This document shows positions 31,939 through 43,558 of a stretch of DNA of 64,000 nucleotides, piece by piece. The DNA is taken from contig CAJNOJ010000004.1 of NCBI GenBank assembly GCA_905250025.1, positions 434,001 to 498,000 on the forward strand. Direction: 5' to 3'. The position numbers and the translations under genes are program-made. The notes under the pieces were generated by a model. That model worked only from the letters and a program-made list of their open reading frames with translations, had not been told where the DNA came from and did not search any database. Each line of letters begins with the position of its first letter. The first letter of the stretch is position 1. The stretch is from Adineta ricciae (lineage: Eukaryota; Rotifera; Eurotatoria; Adinetida; Adinetidae).

Positions 31939-33378
31939 CTACCACCAGAGAAAAAAATCATTTTCAATAGTTTTTATTGCAAAATTGTCAAGCAGTTGTT
32001 CGAGTTCTATGATCGCTTTTAGTTTGTCGCTAACTACTGCATTGACATCAGAAACTCTTATTGCTGATAGGCAACAAGTCGGTTTCTTCGTTTGTCCTAA
32101 TAAAAATCGAATTATTTGCTCCAAAGGCGTTTCCGTTGTGCCCATAGAAATGTACTGTAGTCTTGGACAAAGATTAACGAAGAGTTGAATAGTCCTGAAT
32201 GAATAAATAAACGAAACAGTCAACGCTTTAATCTTGTTTTGACTGGTCACTAATTGAAACTGCTTGGTTTGTTGTAAATCAGAATAATCTGTTGCAACGA
32301 TCGTGATAGATTTGAAGACTAATGTATGCACGTTGGGTGTGGACGACAAGAGCTCAATTACTTTACTAAACGGTCGATGAGAATAAGCAATCGTTAATTT
32401 AGTGAGTTGATCCAATGGAACGATATCAGCGATGCTGATTATAGCAGATCGCCGCGAACGGTCGATTCGTTGGTCAGAAATGGTCAACTCAGTAGCATTT
32501 GGAAAATATTTCGAGCAATACTCAATCTGTTTCTCATCATAAACCATTACACGTTCGACAGTGGGAAATAGAGTTTTCTCATTTTGGATGTTCTCGGTTG
32601 AATCTGACTCATCAGCTATTGTGAAACTCTTCCGTCTAAAAATATATAAATGACTGGTAGCCTATGTTAAGAAAACCACATTTCCACATACGTGTAAGGT
32701 TTGGTTGAATAGACGATTCCATGTGATGAACCTTCGTAGTTGATTTCATATGTGAAAAACCATTTTCGTTCAAACCAAAACTGTGATTCGAAACTGTTCA
32801 ACAAGTGTTGTTTCAAACATGCACGTTTCCGTATAGTATAAGCTGCATACTTATATTGAATATCGAAAATTTGCAAAGAAGACATGTGATTTTCGATTAG
32901 TTTTTGCCATCTGTCAGCGTCCAAATAAGTCGTGTCATCGTTTGATGTGAGACGCAAAACTTTGACTAGACCGAGACATGCTTTGGCAAAACTTTCGAAT
33001 TGATCAAATGTTACTCCAGTTAGATGAAGAGAAACATGAGTTAGACCACTTAATATCGACGTAAAAGGATATGTCAGAAATCTGCAGCGAGTAGACACAT
33101 GATTAATTGCCAAGCGACGAAGGCGAGGAAGGCACGATAAAACAGAATCGACATCAGAACAATCGATTTCACCATTGATGATCAGATGTTCGATAGAGCT
33201 TGTGATCGTTGCTGTCTTGAATGGTAAATAAAAATGAAATTTACCTTTAAAAGTCACCCTCAAATGTTTTAGAGCTGGTAATTTCATGACCGACATCCAT
33301 ACTGTATCTATATTAGTACTTCGCTGAATAGGAATAGCTAAAGATGAAAGGCAACATAGCGAAGCTGCTTGAATTAGA
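31939..33378 (-). CDS. F-box/LRR-like protein, 3' part (cut by assembly join at 33379)
   Basis: Exons 32692-33378 and 31939-32635, with a 56-bp intron 32636-32691 that joins in phase (KPYT then RKSFTIADES). Encodes the LRR-like middle and C-terminus (LPALKHLRVTF, LPRLRRLAINH, CPRLQYISMG). The 5' end stops at a single N. The missing N-terminus with the F-box is found at 39518-40261: the last 220 bp before the N (33159-33378) are repeated at 39518-39738, so removing 33379-39517 would give one intact F-box gene from 40261 to 31939. Function as for the other F-box genes. Confidence 0.75.
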
Positions 33379-33379
33379 N
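33379..33379. other. Assembly join (single N)
   Basis: One N inside the F-box gene. Sequence to the left repeats before 39517, and sequence to the right repeats after 40877, which marks an unresolved contig join rather than real biology. Confidence 0.9.
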
Positions 33380-33956
33380 TTGGATGCACTTCAACTAATG
33401 CAACATTGAATGCGATCGTTTACATCGGACTTCATGGAATATTGACACCCTGTGTGATGCTGATCTTGACACTGCTCACCTATCGCAACGTTTCCAAGAG
33501 TCGCGAACGAGTGGTGAGTACTGATACTGCTTTCATAGTTCCCGAAATACAGTTGAAACTGCGCACATCTCTTTGTAGGGTGTCATAACAACAAAAGTGA
33601 CAGTAAGAAATGGAAACCGTTTTCGAAATCAGTTCATTGCAACAGTGTTTGTTCAAGTATTTGTGAGCAGCTTCTTTGTGTTGCAATGGATAGTCATGTA
33701 CTGGTACTTTTCGGTCACATTGTATGACAACAGAACTGCTGAACAATGGTCAACGGTATATTTTTTACTGAGTTTAACAAATAGTTTGTACTATGTGGTG
33801 AATGTGAAGTCGTTTTATTTGTCAACGTTGACATCTCGATTGTTTCGAGAAACGCTAATTGGAGGTGTTGTCAAGTTGTTGCCTGGACATGTGTATCGAC
33901 GTTGGAACAGAAATAATCTGACTGTCACCAATACAGTGGTTCGTTTCACAAAATAA
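33380..33956 (+). pseudogene. GPCR-like fragment B (TM5-TM7), 5' truncated
   Basis: Starts at the N with TM5 (IGLHGILTPCVMLILTLL), then a frame change near 33570-33600, then TM6-TM7 (FIATVFVQVFVSSFFVLQW, FLLSLTNSLYYVVNV) and a basic tail to a stop at 33956. Nearly identical to copy D. The same frame break occurs in both copies, so it is inherited or hides a tiny intron. TM1-TM4 are absent. Confidence 0.55.
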
Positions 33957-35548
33957 ATAGAAAAACTTTAGCAGAGGACATTTGAATATGGTGCCAATTG
34001 TCATTGCATAATTGTTGTTTGTTTCTTTTATCGCATGTTCTGCTGTGAAGCCAAGTTTCTGAAACGATCAGGAATGTATAAATATTGGCGGAGTTTTATG
34101 CGTAGAAAAAAGAACATATATTCCTCTAAGAGTGTGTAAAATTCTTGGTTTAGAAGAAGGAGAAACTTAAATAAATATCGTGTGGTCTTGTGGATGTTGG
34201 AGTTTAGTACATGTATCGGTGTTAGAAATTATGCAGCAACTCAATAAATACATCGTCTTCAATTCGGAAATTCTGAAAAACCTCTGCACGAACACTGAGA
34301 CAATTTGCTGCAGTTGGAGTATAGCTACTACTCAGATCGATCAATCCGACACTCGGATTCGATGAAATCCTGGTGACGGAATCGCATTGGATTCCGATGA
34401 CCTTGGATCTCATGTCGGATCCGAAACATGAATTTTCTTAGGGTCATCACAGAATATAGCTAAAAAGATCGCTCATAAAATTTGCAATAACCGACTGAAT
34501 TTTCCAGTCAGATTCCAATGCAATTCCGTTTCCAGAAACCCGATCGGACCCAGCCTCAGATTTGTTGACCTGGGTATCGACCAAGACAAGAATTCAATTC
34601 ATCATGATTAAAATCAAATTCACTCACAAAAGACAAGGCTGGATCGAAGTCGATTACACAAATCAGATAAAATACGATTTTCAAGTTCATATATTTGATC
34701 AGTGAATAATGAAACCAACTAACGTTATGCATACAATCGACATCAACTTTCAAAAACTCGACAATAATCATCCATACTGACGATCGTTCTAGATGAGCAT
34801 AATGTCAAATTTTGATAAGCAATGAATAAACTAACATCCTTCATTTTTCTTCTCTTCCACTTGTTGCATGATTTCTAGAAGAAGTCTGCTTACATCATAA
34901 TTATATAACATATGGATTGTTTAGGAAGTAATTGATTTTACTTAACAGTTTGTTGAAATAACACAATACTATCATCTTCAGCACTACAAGGTGTATCGTG
35001 AATATCATGAATTTCAACTAATCATCTTGTAACTAAAAATACAGGACCACCGCATGCTACTCGATATACTTGAATTGATCGTTCATTGACAGAGAATATA
35101 CATAGTGTCACACCTTACGCGTCAACTGATGCGGTTGTGTCTCTGTTCGTGTCCCAGTTCATCCAACATTTCTATGTTCTCGCTTTGGACAGTGATGAGA
35201 TTTGTGATGTTCTCTCTTCGATGAAAATAATTCAAGAACAAGAGAATACTTTGTTTTACCTCATTTGAAATCGATTGTTTGATTCAATACGTCATTGATT
35301 TTATGCAGAATCGTCAACAATTTTCGGTGGAAATATCATTAAGAGAAAACGCAACAATTCAATTTTACTTTTGACGAAATCAATGTTCTTTTTAATTATT
35401 TCTAAATAAAATGCTTAAGTGAAAACGACAACTTTGAGATACAAAAATGGTTTTATTCTTCATAAGTTTCAAATTTACAAAGTGCCTTTTTCTACGACTG
35501 TCTAGTAATAGAACATCCTTCATACGAATCGCAGGCTGCAACGATACA
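33957..35548. other. Intergenic, about 1.6 kb
   Basis: No gene recognised; several short open frames (for example 35086-35268 +) lack features. Confidence 0.3.
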
Positions 35549-36608
35549 TTAGTGTTTACCATCGCCAATGGCATTCTTAATTCTTTTCACCGGCTTACGT
35601 CGATTTTGATTCAATCTATTAGAAAACATACAGATATATTCGTTTTTTTTCTTTTGACTCACTTCTTTGTTATGGCAAAACGTTTATGTTCGTTCAAGAG
35701 AAAAACAAACTCATTTTGTTTATTTTCTTTTTCGATTACCAATTGTTTCAAATCATAATTCATTTGCTTCAACTGCACGATGGTTTTCTTAATTTTTGTT
35801 TGAAATTGATCTATTCTGTCATCGAACTGTTTCATTAATAAATCATTTTCTTTTCGTAATTTGGTTAAATAATGATCTGTGGGATCATCGTAATTCAAAC
35901 CATCCATCGATGTATTATTCGTTATTAAGTTATCTAATGGTGCAAGAACATTTGTCATAGTAAAATCATTCTTCAGCGGAGATTTATGATGAGCCATGGA
36001 TTGATTTGCTTCCAATGCTGGTGAGTTATTCTTCGATGGAGATTTATCATCACCTATTGATCGATTTACTGTCAATGGCGGTGAATCATTCGTAAGTATC
36101 ATTCTAAAAGTGAATCAATGTGTGAAGTTTTCGATATTTTATTAATATCAAAAATTACGTTTTTATTCCTTCATTTAATTCTTCACAAACGAATTCTTGA
36201 TCATTTAACTTTTGATCATTTAATAACTGATTATTTAATATTTCATCACTTGATTTTTGGTCGTAAAACTCGTCCAGATTGAATGACTTATTTTCACTTG
36301 CTTTTCGACGACGACTGCGTGAATTTTTTTGAATTGGAATATCTAAACGTAATAATAAATTATCTTGTGCAGAAAAAAGAATTCGATGTTCTTTCATTGC
36401 TACCTCCTTCCTCGAAAAAGAAAACAATGAGGAGTGGTTTGTTCGAATTTGTCGTAGTAGTTGTAGTGTTTGTGGTGGCATGTGTTGGTTCGTTCTCCAC
36501 TAAATGATGCAATTGTTTACGTAAACATGACTTCACTGGTGGCTTAGTACCATCCAACACAAGTTTACTCCATCGTTTATCTAATTTTTTGGAAATAGTC
36601 TCTTTCAT
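35549..36608 (-). CDS. Uncharacterised coiled-coil protein (278 aa, 4 exons)
   Basis: Exons 36521-36608, 36159-36399, 35663-36103 and 35549-35615; introns 121, 55 and 47 bp, phases close to 279 codons. The N-terminus is MKETISKKLDKRWSKLVLD; next come basic and Asn/Asp/Gln-rich stretches with small repeats (NNQLLNDQKLNDQ; KSPSKNNSP and KSPLKND), a helical coiled coil (about residues 185-250, LTKLRKENDLLMKQF) and a basic C-terminal exon (RRKPVKRIKNAIGDGKH). It could be a chromatin, centrosome or cytoskeleton protein, but I do not recognise the family. The long first intron is the weakest junction. Confidence 0.6.
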
Positions 36609-38499
36609 GTTGAAAAAATCACACAACGAATATTTAAGATTTAATCAATTTATAATGAAAAATTGAGACACGCTTTTATATATGTTCTTGACCTGAATGT
36701 TCTTCACTGATGGACGATTCTTCTCTCTTTCTTTGTTTCTCTCATTGATCACTCAGCCAATAGATGTACGAAGTGAAAAGAGAATAACTATGAAAGATGT
36801 CATAAGATGGATAATCAGTGTGAACAATCAGATCCTCTCTGTTTGTCTTATCTTATAATGTCAGATAATATTGATAGACGTCGCTTTAAACAAATGCAAC
36901 TAATCGATATGAAACCTTTGATTGATTTTGGAATATCATTTGAAAAAGAATTATCATTAGGAAAAATCTTTTTGCTCCTACCAATTCATAATCTTTTTAT
37001 GAATAAAAGAAAGACGAATCTGAACTAAATCGATTGACATTCATCACTTCTACAATTATATGGACTATTTGGAAGACAACGAGGACGATGATTAACACAA
37101 CATATTCTTTAAAAGCTCATTCATTTGATTCATGAAGGAAAGATTTGATGAGGAATATTTGAGAGGACTCAACAGAGAAATAATCGATTATTGGATTGAT
37201 AAAATGTTTCAACGATCGAGTAACTGAACTCATTGATTAAAGACAATTTTAAACGATGAATATTTTCATCTCGTGTTTGTTGATTTAGTTGACAAGTTAT
37301 TTCTTTTCCATTGCAACGATATTTCATGGAACGAGAAAAGTGATCCTTTTGATTCAGAACAGATTTTCTGAAGCAACAAAAAATACATATGCTTCTTTCC
37401 ACAGTTGAAATCGAGAGAGACATTTCAATATGAACAACAAGTCGAGCTTAATAAACATTTCTGTTTTATTAGAACAAAATTGATCTCTTATCTCATAGCA
37501 TTCAATATGCAGGTGACAAATATATCTTGGATTAGTGGGATGATTATATACTCTTGACACAGTACCAAATGTGAAATCAAACTTAAGAAAGAAAAAGCGA
37601 AAGCAGAAACTTAAACTAAATAATAAGACGTTTGAAGATATTCACATATCAGTACAAAGAATTTATAATGTTGTGCTGTTGACGAAACGATTAGCTTCCT
37701 TTTGTCTTATTATGAGCATATTTCTGATTAGATGGATGGACTTTTATTGTTTCTGGACAGTTATAACATTAATAGTGAGCTTCTATTCTGGACCGAGGTT
37801 TACACAGTAAAAAGAATTGTCATAAATATGACAGAATGTTGTTGATGTTGAACACAGATGTCTCTTTTAGGTAGAGTCATTCAACTCAGAAATTCTGAAA
37901 AACCAATGCAAGAAGGGTAATTATATTCAATCTTCCACCCTCAGGAAGATCTATCTATAATTCAGTTTGGTGTCCAATGTATTATCAACGCTGGCCCTTT
38001 CGTTTGGAAACTACTGTATTTGAACTTATCGTTCTATTTTAACACTCATTGATGATAATTAATATCTCCACCCACACTGTTAAGGAATATCAATTATGTG
38101 ACACTAATGTTAATCTAACGAAAATCTCTACTTCGCATATTCACTTAAAAGTTTTACAACAAAAGATTTCGAAGTTACATGAGTACGTACAATCTCACTG
38201 CTTCCATAGATTATACAATATTCCTAAAATATCCCCCACACGCGTTTTCCTCATATTAAACTTTGTAGCATTTCTTCGTCTGTGTTTTAATTGCTTACAA
38301 TATTTTGTATTTACTTCAGGATTTTTCCAACAAATTAAATATACATTCTGCTATATTACTTTTATGACCTGATAATCCACTTACAAAGCTGTGCCAACGT
38401 TTCCGCCCACCGTGTTCCTACCAACAGTACGCCTCAACTAACTACCCTGTACTATCTTCTGCCACTGAGTATATCACAACTGCTTGTCGATAACCAATC
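36609..38499. other. Intergenic, about 1.9 kb
   Basis: No recognisable gene. Short hydrophobic open frames (37571-37810 and 38049-38372, +) may be remnants of membrane-protein genes, but show no family motif. Confidence 0.3.
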
Positions 38500-39293
38500 A
38501 TCTAATTACAGTTCAACATTGTCTTTACGATCAGTTACCGAAGTACCTACCGTTATTCAACAGAAGTACATCGTTCAACTGCCACTCATCTTCATTATTC
38601 TCGGGCTCATTAGATTCATCAGTACGGTATCCTCTTCACTTTTATTCAGTCAACTCTGCGCAAGAATTCATTCTGCATATATACACTGCTATCTTCATAC
38701 ATTGATATCATCACTCTCGCCGCTAATCTCTTCCCAATATATCTATTGAATACACTCATAATCGACAGTTTAACAAGTAAAATCGAAATAATGGCAGCAG
38801 CAGCTTTGCTTCACCTATCATTGAATCGAATAATGATGTCTCCGTATGATCCATTTCAACAAATGCAACGTTGAACGCGAATATTTATATCGGACTTCAT
38901 GGGATATTGACACCATGTGTGATGCTCACCTATCGCAACGTTTCCAAGAGTCGTAAACGAGTGGTGTGCACTGATGCGGATTTGATAGCTTTCGAACTAC
39001 AGCTGAAACTGCGCATATCTCTTAATTGTAGGATGTTACAATGGACAGTCATGTACTGAAACTTTTCGGTCACATTGTATGACAAGAGAACTGCTGAATA
39101 ATGGTCAACGGTATATTTTTTACTATGTGGTGAATGTGAAGTCATTTTATTTGTCAACGTTGACATCTCGATCGTTTCGAGAAACGCTGAGTGGAGGTGT
39201 TGTCAAGTTGTTGCGTGGACGTGTGCATCGACAAGGGAACAAAAATAATCTGACTGACATCAACACGGTGGTTCGTAATACAGAATCGACATC
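38500..39293 (+). pseudogene. Degenerate GPCR-like copy C
   Basis: Closely matches copy A (30940-31711) over its whole length, including the TM1-like piece, the TM5 12-bp loss and the frame breaks. It runs without a gap into an F-box fragment at about 39288, through the shared word acagaatcgacatca, where copy A instead continues into its own 3' flank. That makes this either a recombination breakpoint or a chimeric read join. Confidence 0.6.
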
Positions 39294-39516
39294 ATAACAA
39301 TCGATTTCACCATTGATGATCAGATGTTCGATAGAGCTTGTGATCGTTGCTGTCTTGAATGGTAAATAAAAATGAAATTTACCTTTAAAAGTCACCCTCA
39401 AATGTTTTAGAGCTGGTAATTTCATGACCGACATCCATACTGTATCTATATTAGTACTTCGCTGAATAGGAATAGCTAAAGATGAAAGGCAACATAGCGA
39501 AGCTGCTTGAATTAGA
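39294..39516 (-). repeat. Extra copy of an F-box gene fragment
   Basis: Essentially identical to 33160-33378 and to 39518-39738 (protein LPALKHLRVTFKGKFHFYLP). It is flanked by pseudogene C and an N, and is probably an uncollapsed overlap between contigs or an allelic copy. Confidence 0.8.
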
Positions 39517-39517
39517 N
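39517..39517. other. Assembly join (single N)
   Basis: Separates two identical 220-bp F-box segments; an unmerged contig overlap. Confidence 0.9.
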
Positions 39518-40261
39518 AACAATCGATTTCACCATTGATGATCAGATGTTCGATAGAGCTTGTGATCGTTGCTGTCTTGAATGGTAAATAAAAATGAAAT
39601 TTACCTTTAAAAGTCACCCTCAAATGTTTTAGAGCTGGTAATTTCATGACCGACATCCATACTGTATCTATATTAGTACTTCGCTGAATAGGAATAGCTA
39701 AAGATGAAAGGCAACATAGCGAAGCTGCTTGAATTAGAAGATTGTCTAAATGAGATGGATCGATTTGATTTACAACGATCGTTTGTAATTGCGTGTAAGC
39801 AGCAAAGCCTTGTGTTGACGAACAAAAGTAGTCAATGATGAATGCATCGCATAGATGCAGAGATTGAATTCGATGTTTTTTGTGCATAATTAAATGCGTG
39901 TAACAAAGATCGAATCGTGTTTTGGATAAAAATGAACTATTGATTTTAATCGAAAGATTTGATTGAAGACAAAGATCGTGGAAGCGTAGATTAAGATCGA
40001 AGAAACATTCAAAAATGTCATTTATGCTTAGATGTTCAAAGATTTCATAGATAAGTTCATTTGAAAGATTTTCCAAGCAAGTCGTCGAACTATTTCAACG
40101 AATAATCATCTATTATTTCATACAATATCAAGCGTTATGTAGACTGACCTGAGTATGACTGATTTTGTTATTGTATCGAGAGAACTACATTCTAACTTTT
40201 TCTTTTTCGAAAGATCACGCTTCTCTTTCGACGCAACTCGTTGTCTTTTGTTTTGATTCAT
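39518..40261 (-). CDS. F-box/LRR-like protein, 5' part (partner of 31939-33378)
   Basis: Exon 40149-40261 (ATG; MNQNKRQRVASKEKRDLSKK, a basic leader), a 59-bp intron, then 40089 downward. It has an F-box (LENLSNELIYEIFEHLSIND) about 40 residues in, then LRR-like segments. The reading ends at the N at 39517; the rest of the gene is at 33160-31939. The exon layout (basic leader exon, then F-box) copies the gene at 403-2367. Confidence 0.75.
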
Positions 40262-40876
40262 AACTTCGATTGCCAAGAAGAGAACAACAGTATCACTCAC
40301 AAGATTTTAACTCGGTTTAATAGGATGATTTCATATGGTTGTGAAATGACATGTTATTCATTTTTATCGGCCGATTAGAACACAACAGATAAAGAGAAAA
40401 TATGTTACATCTGACTGACAAAAATACAAGTCAAGTATAATCGTTGGGATTGATAAGGCACTTCATTTCTACTTGAACGATGAAGTTTGCAAAGGTACTT
40501 TGTGAAAGATATGTGCGCTCTGCTTACCTATCATGGGCACAGGTGCTATTCTTAAGCTACATTATTGACTATTTCGAAGAGGACGAACTTTTGCTGAAAA
40601 GCAGTTTATATTTAAGTTAGTCTGTGATGAAAATTTTATGTATAATAACATAATTCAGAACTCATTCAACTTTATGTCATTTTTTTAGCTCGATTCATTC
40701 TAATAATGATGTTCATATCTACTAATACTTGAATAATGTTCTCAATGATAAGACTAGTTGAGCTAATGGTTAGATTTTTGTAGTCAACAACAGTAGTTTT
40801 GGAAAACGAAATTCAAAATTGATATCATGATCATCTACTGCTTTGAATAGTCGTATCGAATATTATGCTCTTCACT
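40262..40876. other. Upstream region of the split F-box gene
   Basis: About 0.6 kb of AT-rich sequence up to the N at 40877. Nothing else recognised. Confidence 0.3.
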
Positions 40877-40877
40877 N
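40877..40877. other. Assembly join (single N)
   Basis: The sequence following this N begins with the same bases as the sequence following the N at 33379. Confidence 0.9.
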
Positions 40878-41451
40878 TTGGATGCACTTCAACTAATGCA
40901 ACATTGAATGCGATCGTTTACATCGGACTTCATGGAATATTGACACCCTGTGTGATGCTGATCTTGACACTGCTCACCTATCGCAACGTTTCCAAGAGCC
41001 GCAAACGAGTGGTGAGTACTGATACTGCTTTCATAGTTCCCGAAATACAGTTGAAACTGCGCATATCTCTTTGTAGGGTGTCATAACAATGGTGACAACA
41101 GAAAGTGGAAACCGTTTTCGAAATCAGTTCATTGCAACAGTGTTTGTTCAAGTATTTGTGAGCAGCTTCTTTGTGTTGCAATGGATAGTCATGTACTGGT
41201 ACTTTTCGGTCACACTGTATGACAACAGAACTGCTGAACAATGGTCAACGGTATATTTTTTACTGAGTTTAACAAATAGTTTGTACTATGTAGTGAATGT
41301 GAAGTCGTTTTATTTGTCAACGTTGACATCTCGATTGTTTCGAGAAACGCTGATTGGAGGTGTTATCAAGTTGTTGCCTGGACGTGTGCATCGACAAGGG
41401 AACAAAAACAATCTCACTGTTATGAAAACGCTAGTTCGTTTTACAAAATAA
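40878..41451 (+). pseudogene. GPCR-like fragment D (TM5-TM7), 5' truncated
   Basis: Nearly identical to fragment B (33380-33956): TM5, a frame change near 41086, then TM6-TM7 and a basic tail ending in VRFTK. Small differences include the segment around 41089-41105. Either a pseudogene or a gene whose short intron I cannot see. Confidence 0.55.
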
Positions 41452-42548
41452 GTAGAGAGATTTTGCGACGGGGCCTTTAAATGAACATTGTGTCGTTTTT
41501 GTTGTATGATTATTGTTTATTTCTTTTATGATTTACTGTGCAATACGACTATTGTGTCTTTTGTGTTTTGATGGATTTTATAAAATAAAGTTTCTGTCGT
41601 GAAACAATTAGAAACGAATAATTACACGGATATTCTTATATACAGAACAATGAATTGCCACTTTATAAGTCATAAGCGGCCGACAACTTATTAATTTCTG
41701 ATTACTGCAGATCGGATAGTTGATGGCGTTTACGGTATGTTGTATGCACACTACGGATTTGAGACCACTCGATTCTTACATTGTCGCCTTTGCCATTGTG
41801 TATCAGCATAATTTTAGAGAAGCTTTTTATGCAAATAGTTATTTTCTAACCGTGACTCGTGGTAACTGATTCTAAATCATTTGTTATGAATTATGGAAAT
41901 TGCAGTAAACGAGGATAATTTACAAGTGATACTGTTTTGAAAGTTTAAAATCTCTCACATTTTTGCTGCTGGTCTAGATGAACCGGAAGTTTTCATGTCA
42001 AGCACGACAACCTTCATACCACCCGTCGCGCGATGAATTTCTATATATGAATGAATACAATGGTAGTAAACACACTCATATTAATATCGGTATTGATAAA
42101 CGCGTTCTATTTATCTTCATAAGCTGATTCTCATATGGACCACTAAGAGTACAAATATATGTTTCGTTCAGCATTGTTGCATTTACATTTAATATAGACA
42201 GTTTGATAAAAGGTCATTGGTTTTTCGATGTCTTGAACAGTTTTATCTTGAATTTAAACTCATTACTTCTGCCTGATAATGGGTTGTAAATTTATTAAAC
42301 TTATCAAAGAACATCGAGGTTTTACAATGTCTGGAAACGTGGCGTATAACATATTATATCATATAGATAATTATTTCAAAGTATGATCGATATTCAAGAA
42401 AACGGGACCGAGTGACACGTAAAAAAAGTACTTTAAAATAAATATATTCTTATTGAAGAATTCATCGTCCAATTGAAATGCTATTTTTTTGTTCTTTTTT
42501 TACGACAAACATGTGTATATTTACCAAAGGACAAAATCTGTTTCAAAG
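41452..42548. other. Intergenic, about 1.1 kb
   Basis: No gene recognised; AT-rich upstream of the next F-box gene. Confidence 0.3.
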
Positions 42549-43478
42549 ATGCTGACTTGTCTAGAACATTTTCCAAATGAATTGTTATTTCACGTTTTTC
42601 GATATACTGATACTCGTGATCTATTTCATGGATTCTATGGGTTAAATCAACGGTTCATTTCTCTTCTCAAATCGCTACAAAATCGATCGCTGATCATTGA
42701 AAAAAATGAATCAAAACTCATTTGTGTTTTTCACTGCCAAATACACAAATTAGTCGTTGATACTTGTCTTAATATTGATTTCACGAAATTTCCGCATTTG
42801 AAATCATTAATCCTATACGATTTAACTGAAAATCATCTATCTCAGATTCGAAGCAAACTCATGCCTAATCTTACTTATCTTTCGGTTGCATCAACAAATA
42901 CATCATGGTATCTGACAGACTTGCTTTCATGCATCTTTTCGGACGAATTACCATCATTAACTACTGTTCAACTGCAAAATCCCATTCCAGCATATTCGAA
43001 TATTTCCTTCAATATATCACTTTCACTTCGATCCATAGCTGTGTGTTGTCGGTCATCATATATAATCGTCAATATTCTTTCATGTTGCCCCAATCTTCGT
43101 AAACTTCAAATGATCGTCAATGAAAACCAACTCGTTCTATTTTATAATACAACAATCGTTTCCAACTATTCCGTAAAAACGTTTATTCTCTCGGATGTTT
43201 ACAGTATGATCGATTCGAATGATATTATCAAACTTCTCGAATATATGCCGAATATCGAACGGTTCCGGTTGAGTTTCACGTGTAGTGTTCCATTTATTGA
43301 TTTTGCTCGAATAGTCGTTGATCGATCACCGCATCTAGATGAATTCGATTGTCATATTGAGATGTCAACGGATGATGACATGACCTGTATTGAATCTCTA
43401 CATCAATTGCATCCTGCTTTGAAACGTATTACATTTACATCCGATGAAATTGGATATCGAACATATTCAACAGATTAA
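42549..43478 (+). CDS. F-box/LRR-like protein (309 aa)
   Basis: A single exon from ATG 42549 (MLTCLEHFPNELLFHVFRY). The F-box occupies about residues 4-45 and is followed by LRR-like repeats (FPHLKSLILYDL, MPNLTYLSVAS, CPNLRKLQMIV, MPNIERFRLSF). It is shorter than the 597-residue relative. It ends 80 bp before the B-box gene on the same strand. Predicted SCF substrate adaptor; target unknown. Confidence 0.85.
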   Translation: MLTCLEHFPNELLFHVFRYTDTRDLFHGFYGLNQRFISLLKSLQNRSLIIEKNESKLICVFHCQIHKLVVDTCLNIDFTKFPHLKSLILYDLTENHLSQIRSKLMPNLTYLSVASTNTSWYLTDLLSCIFSDELPSLTTVQLQNPIPAYSNISFNISLSLRSIAVCCRSSYIIVNILSCCPNLRKLQMIVNENQLVLFYNTTIVSNYSVKTFILSDVYSMIDSNDIIKLLEYMPNIERFRLSFTCSVPFIDFARIVVDRSPHLDEFDCHIEMSTDDDMTCIESLHQLHPALKRITFTSDEIGYRTYSTD

Positions 43479-43558
43479 CTTTGAAAACTTTGAGATTTCC
43501 TATATATTTTTTCGATATGTTCAATACTGATTGTTTTTCGTATTTTTCAGAGAGAGTA

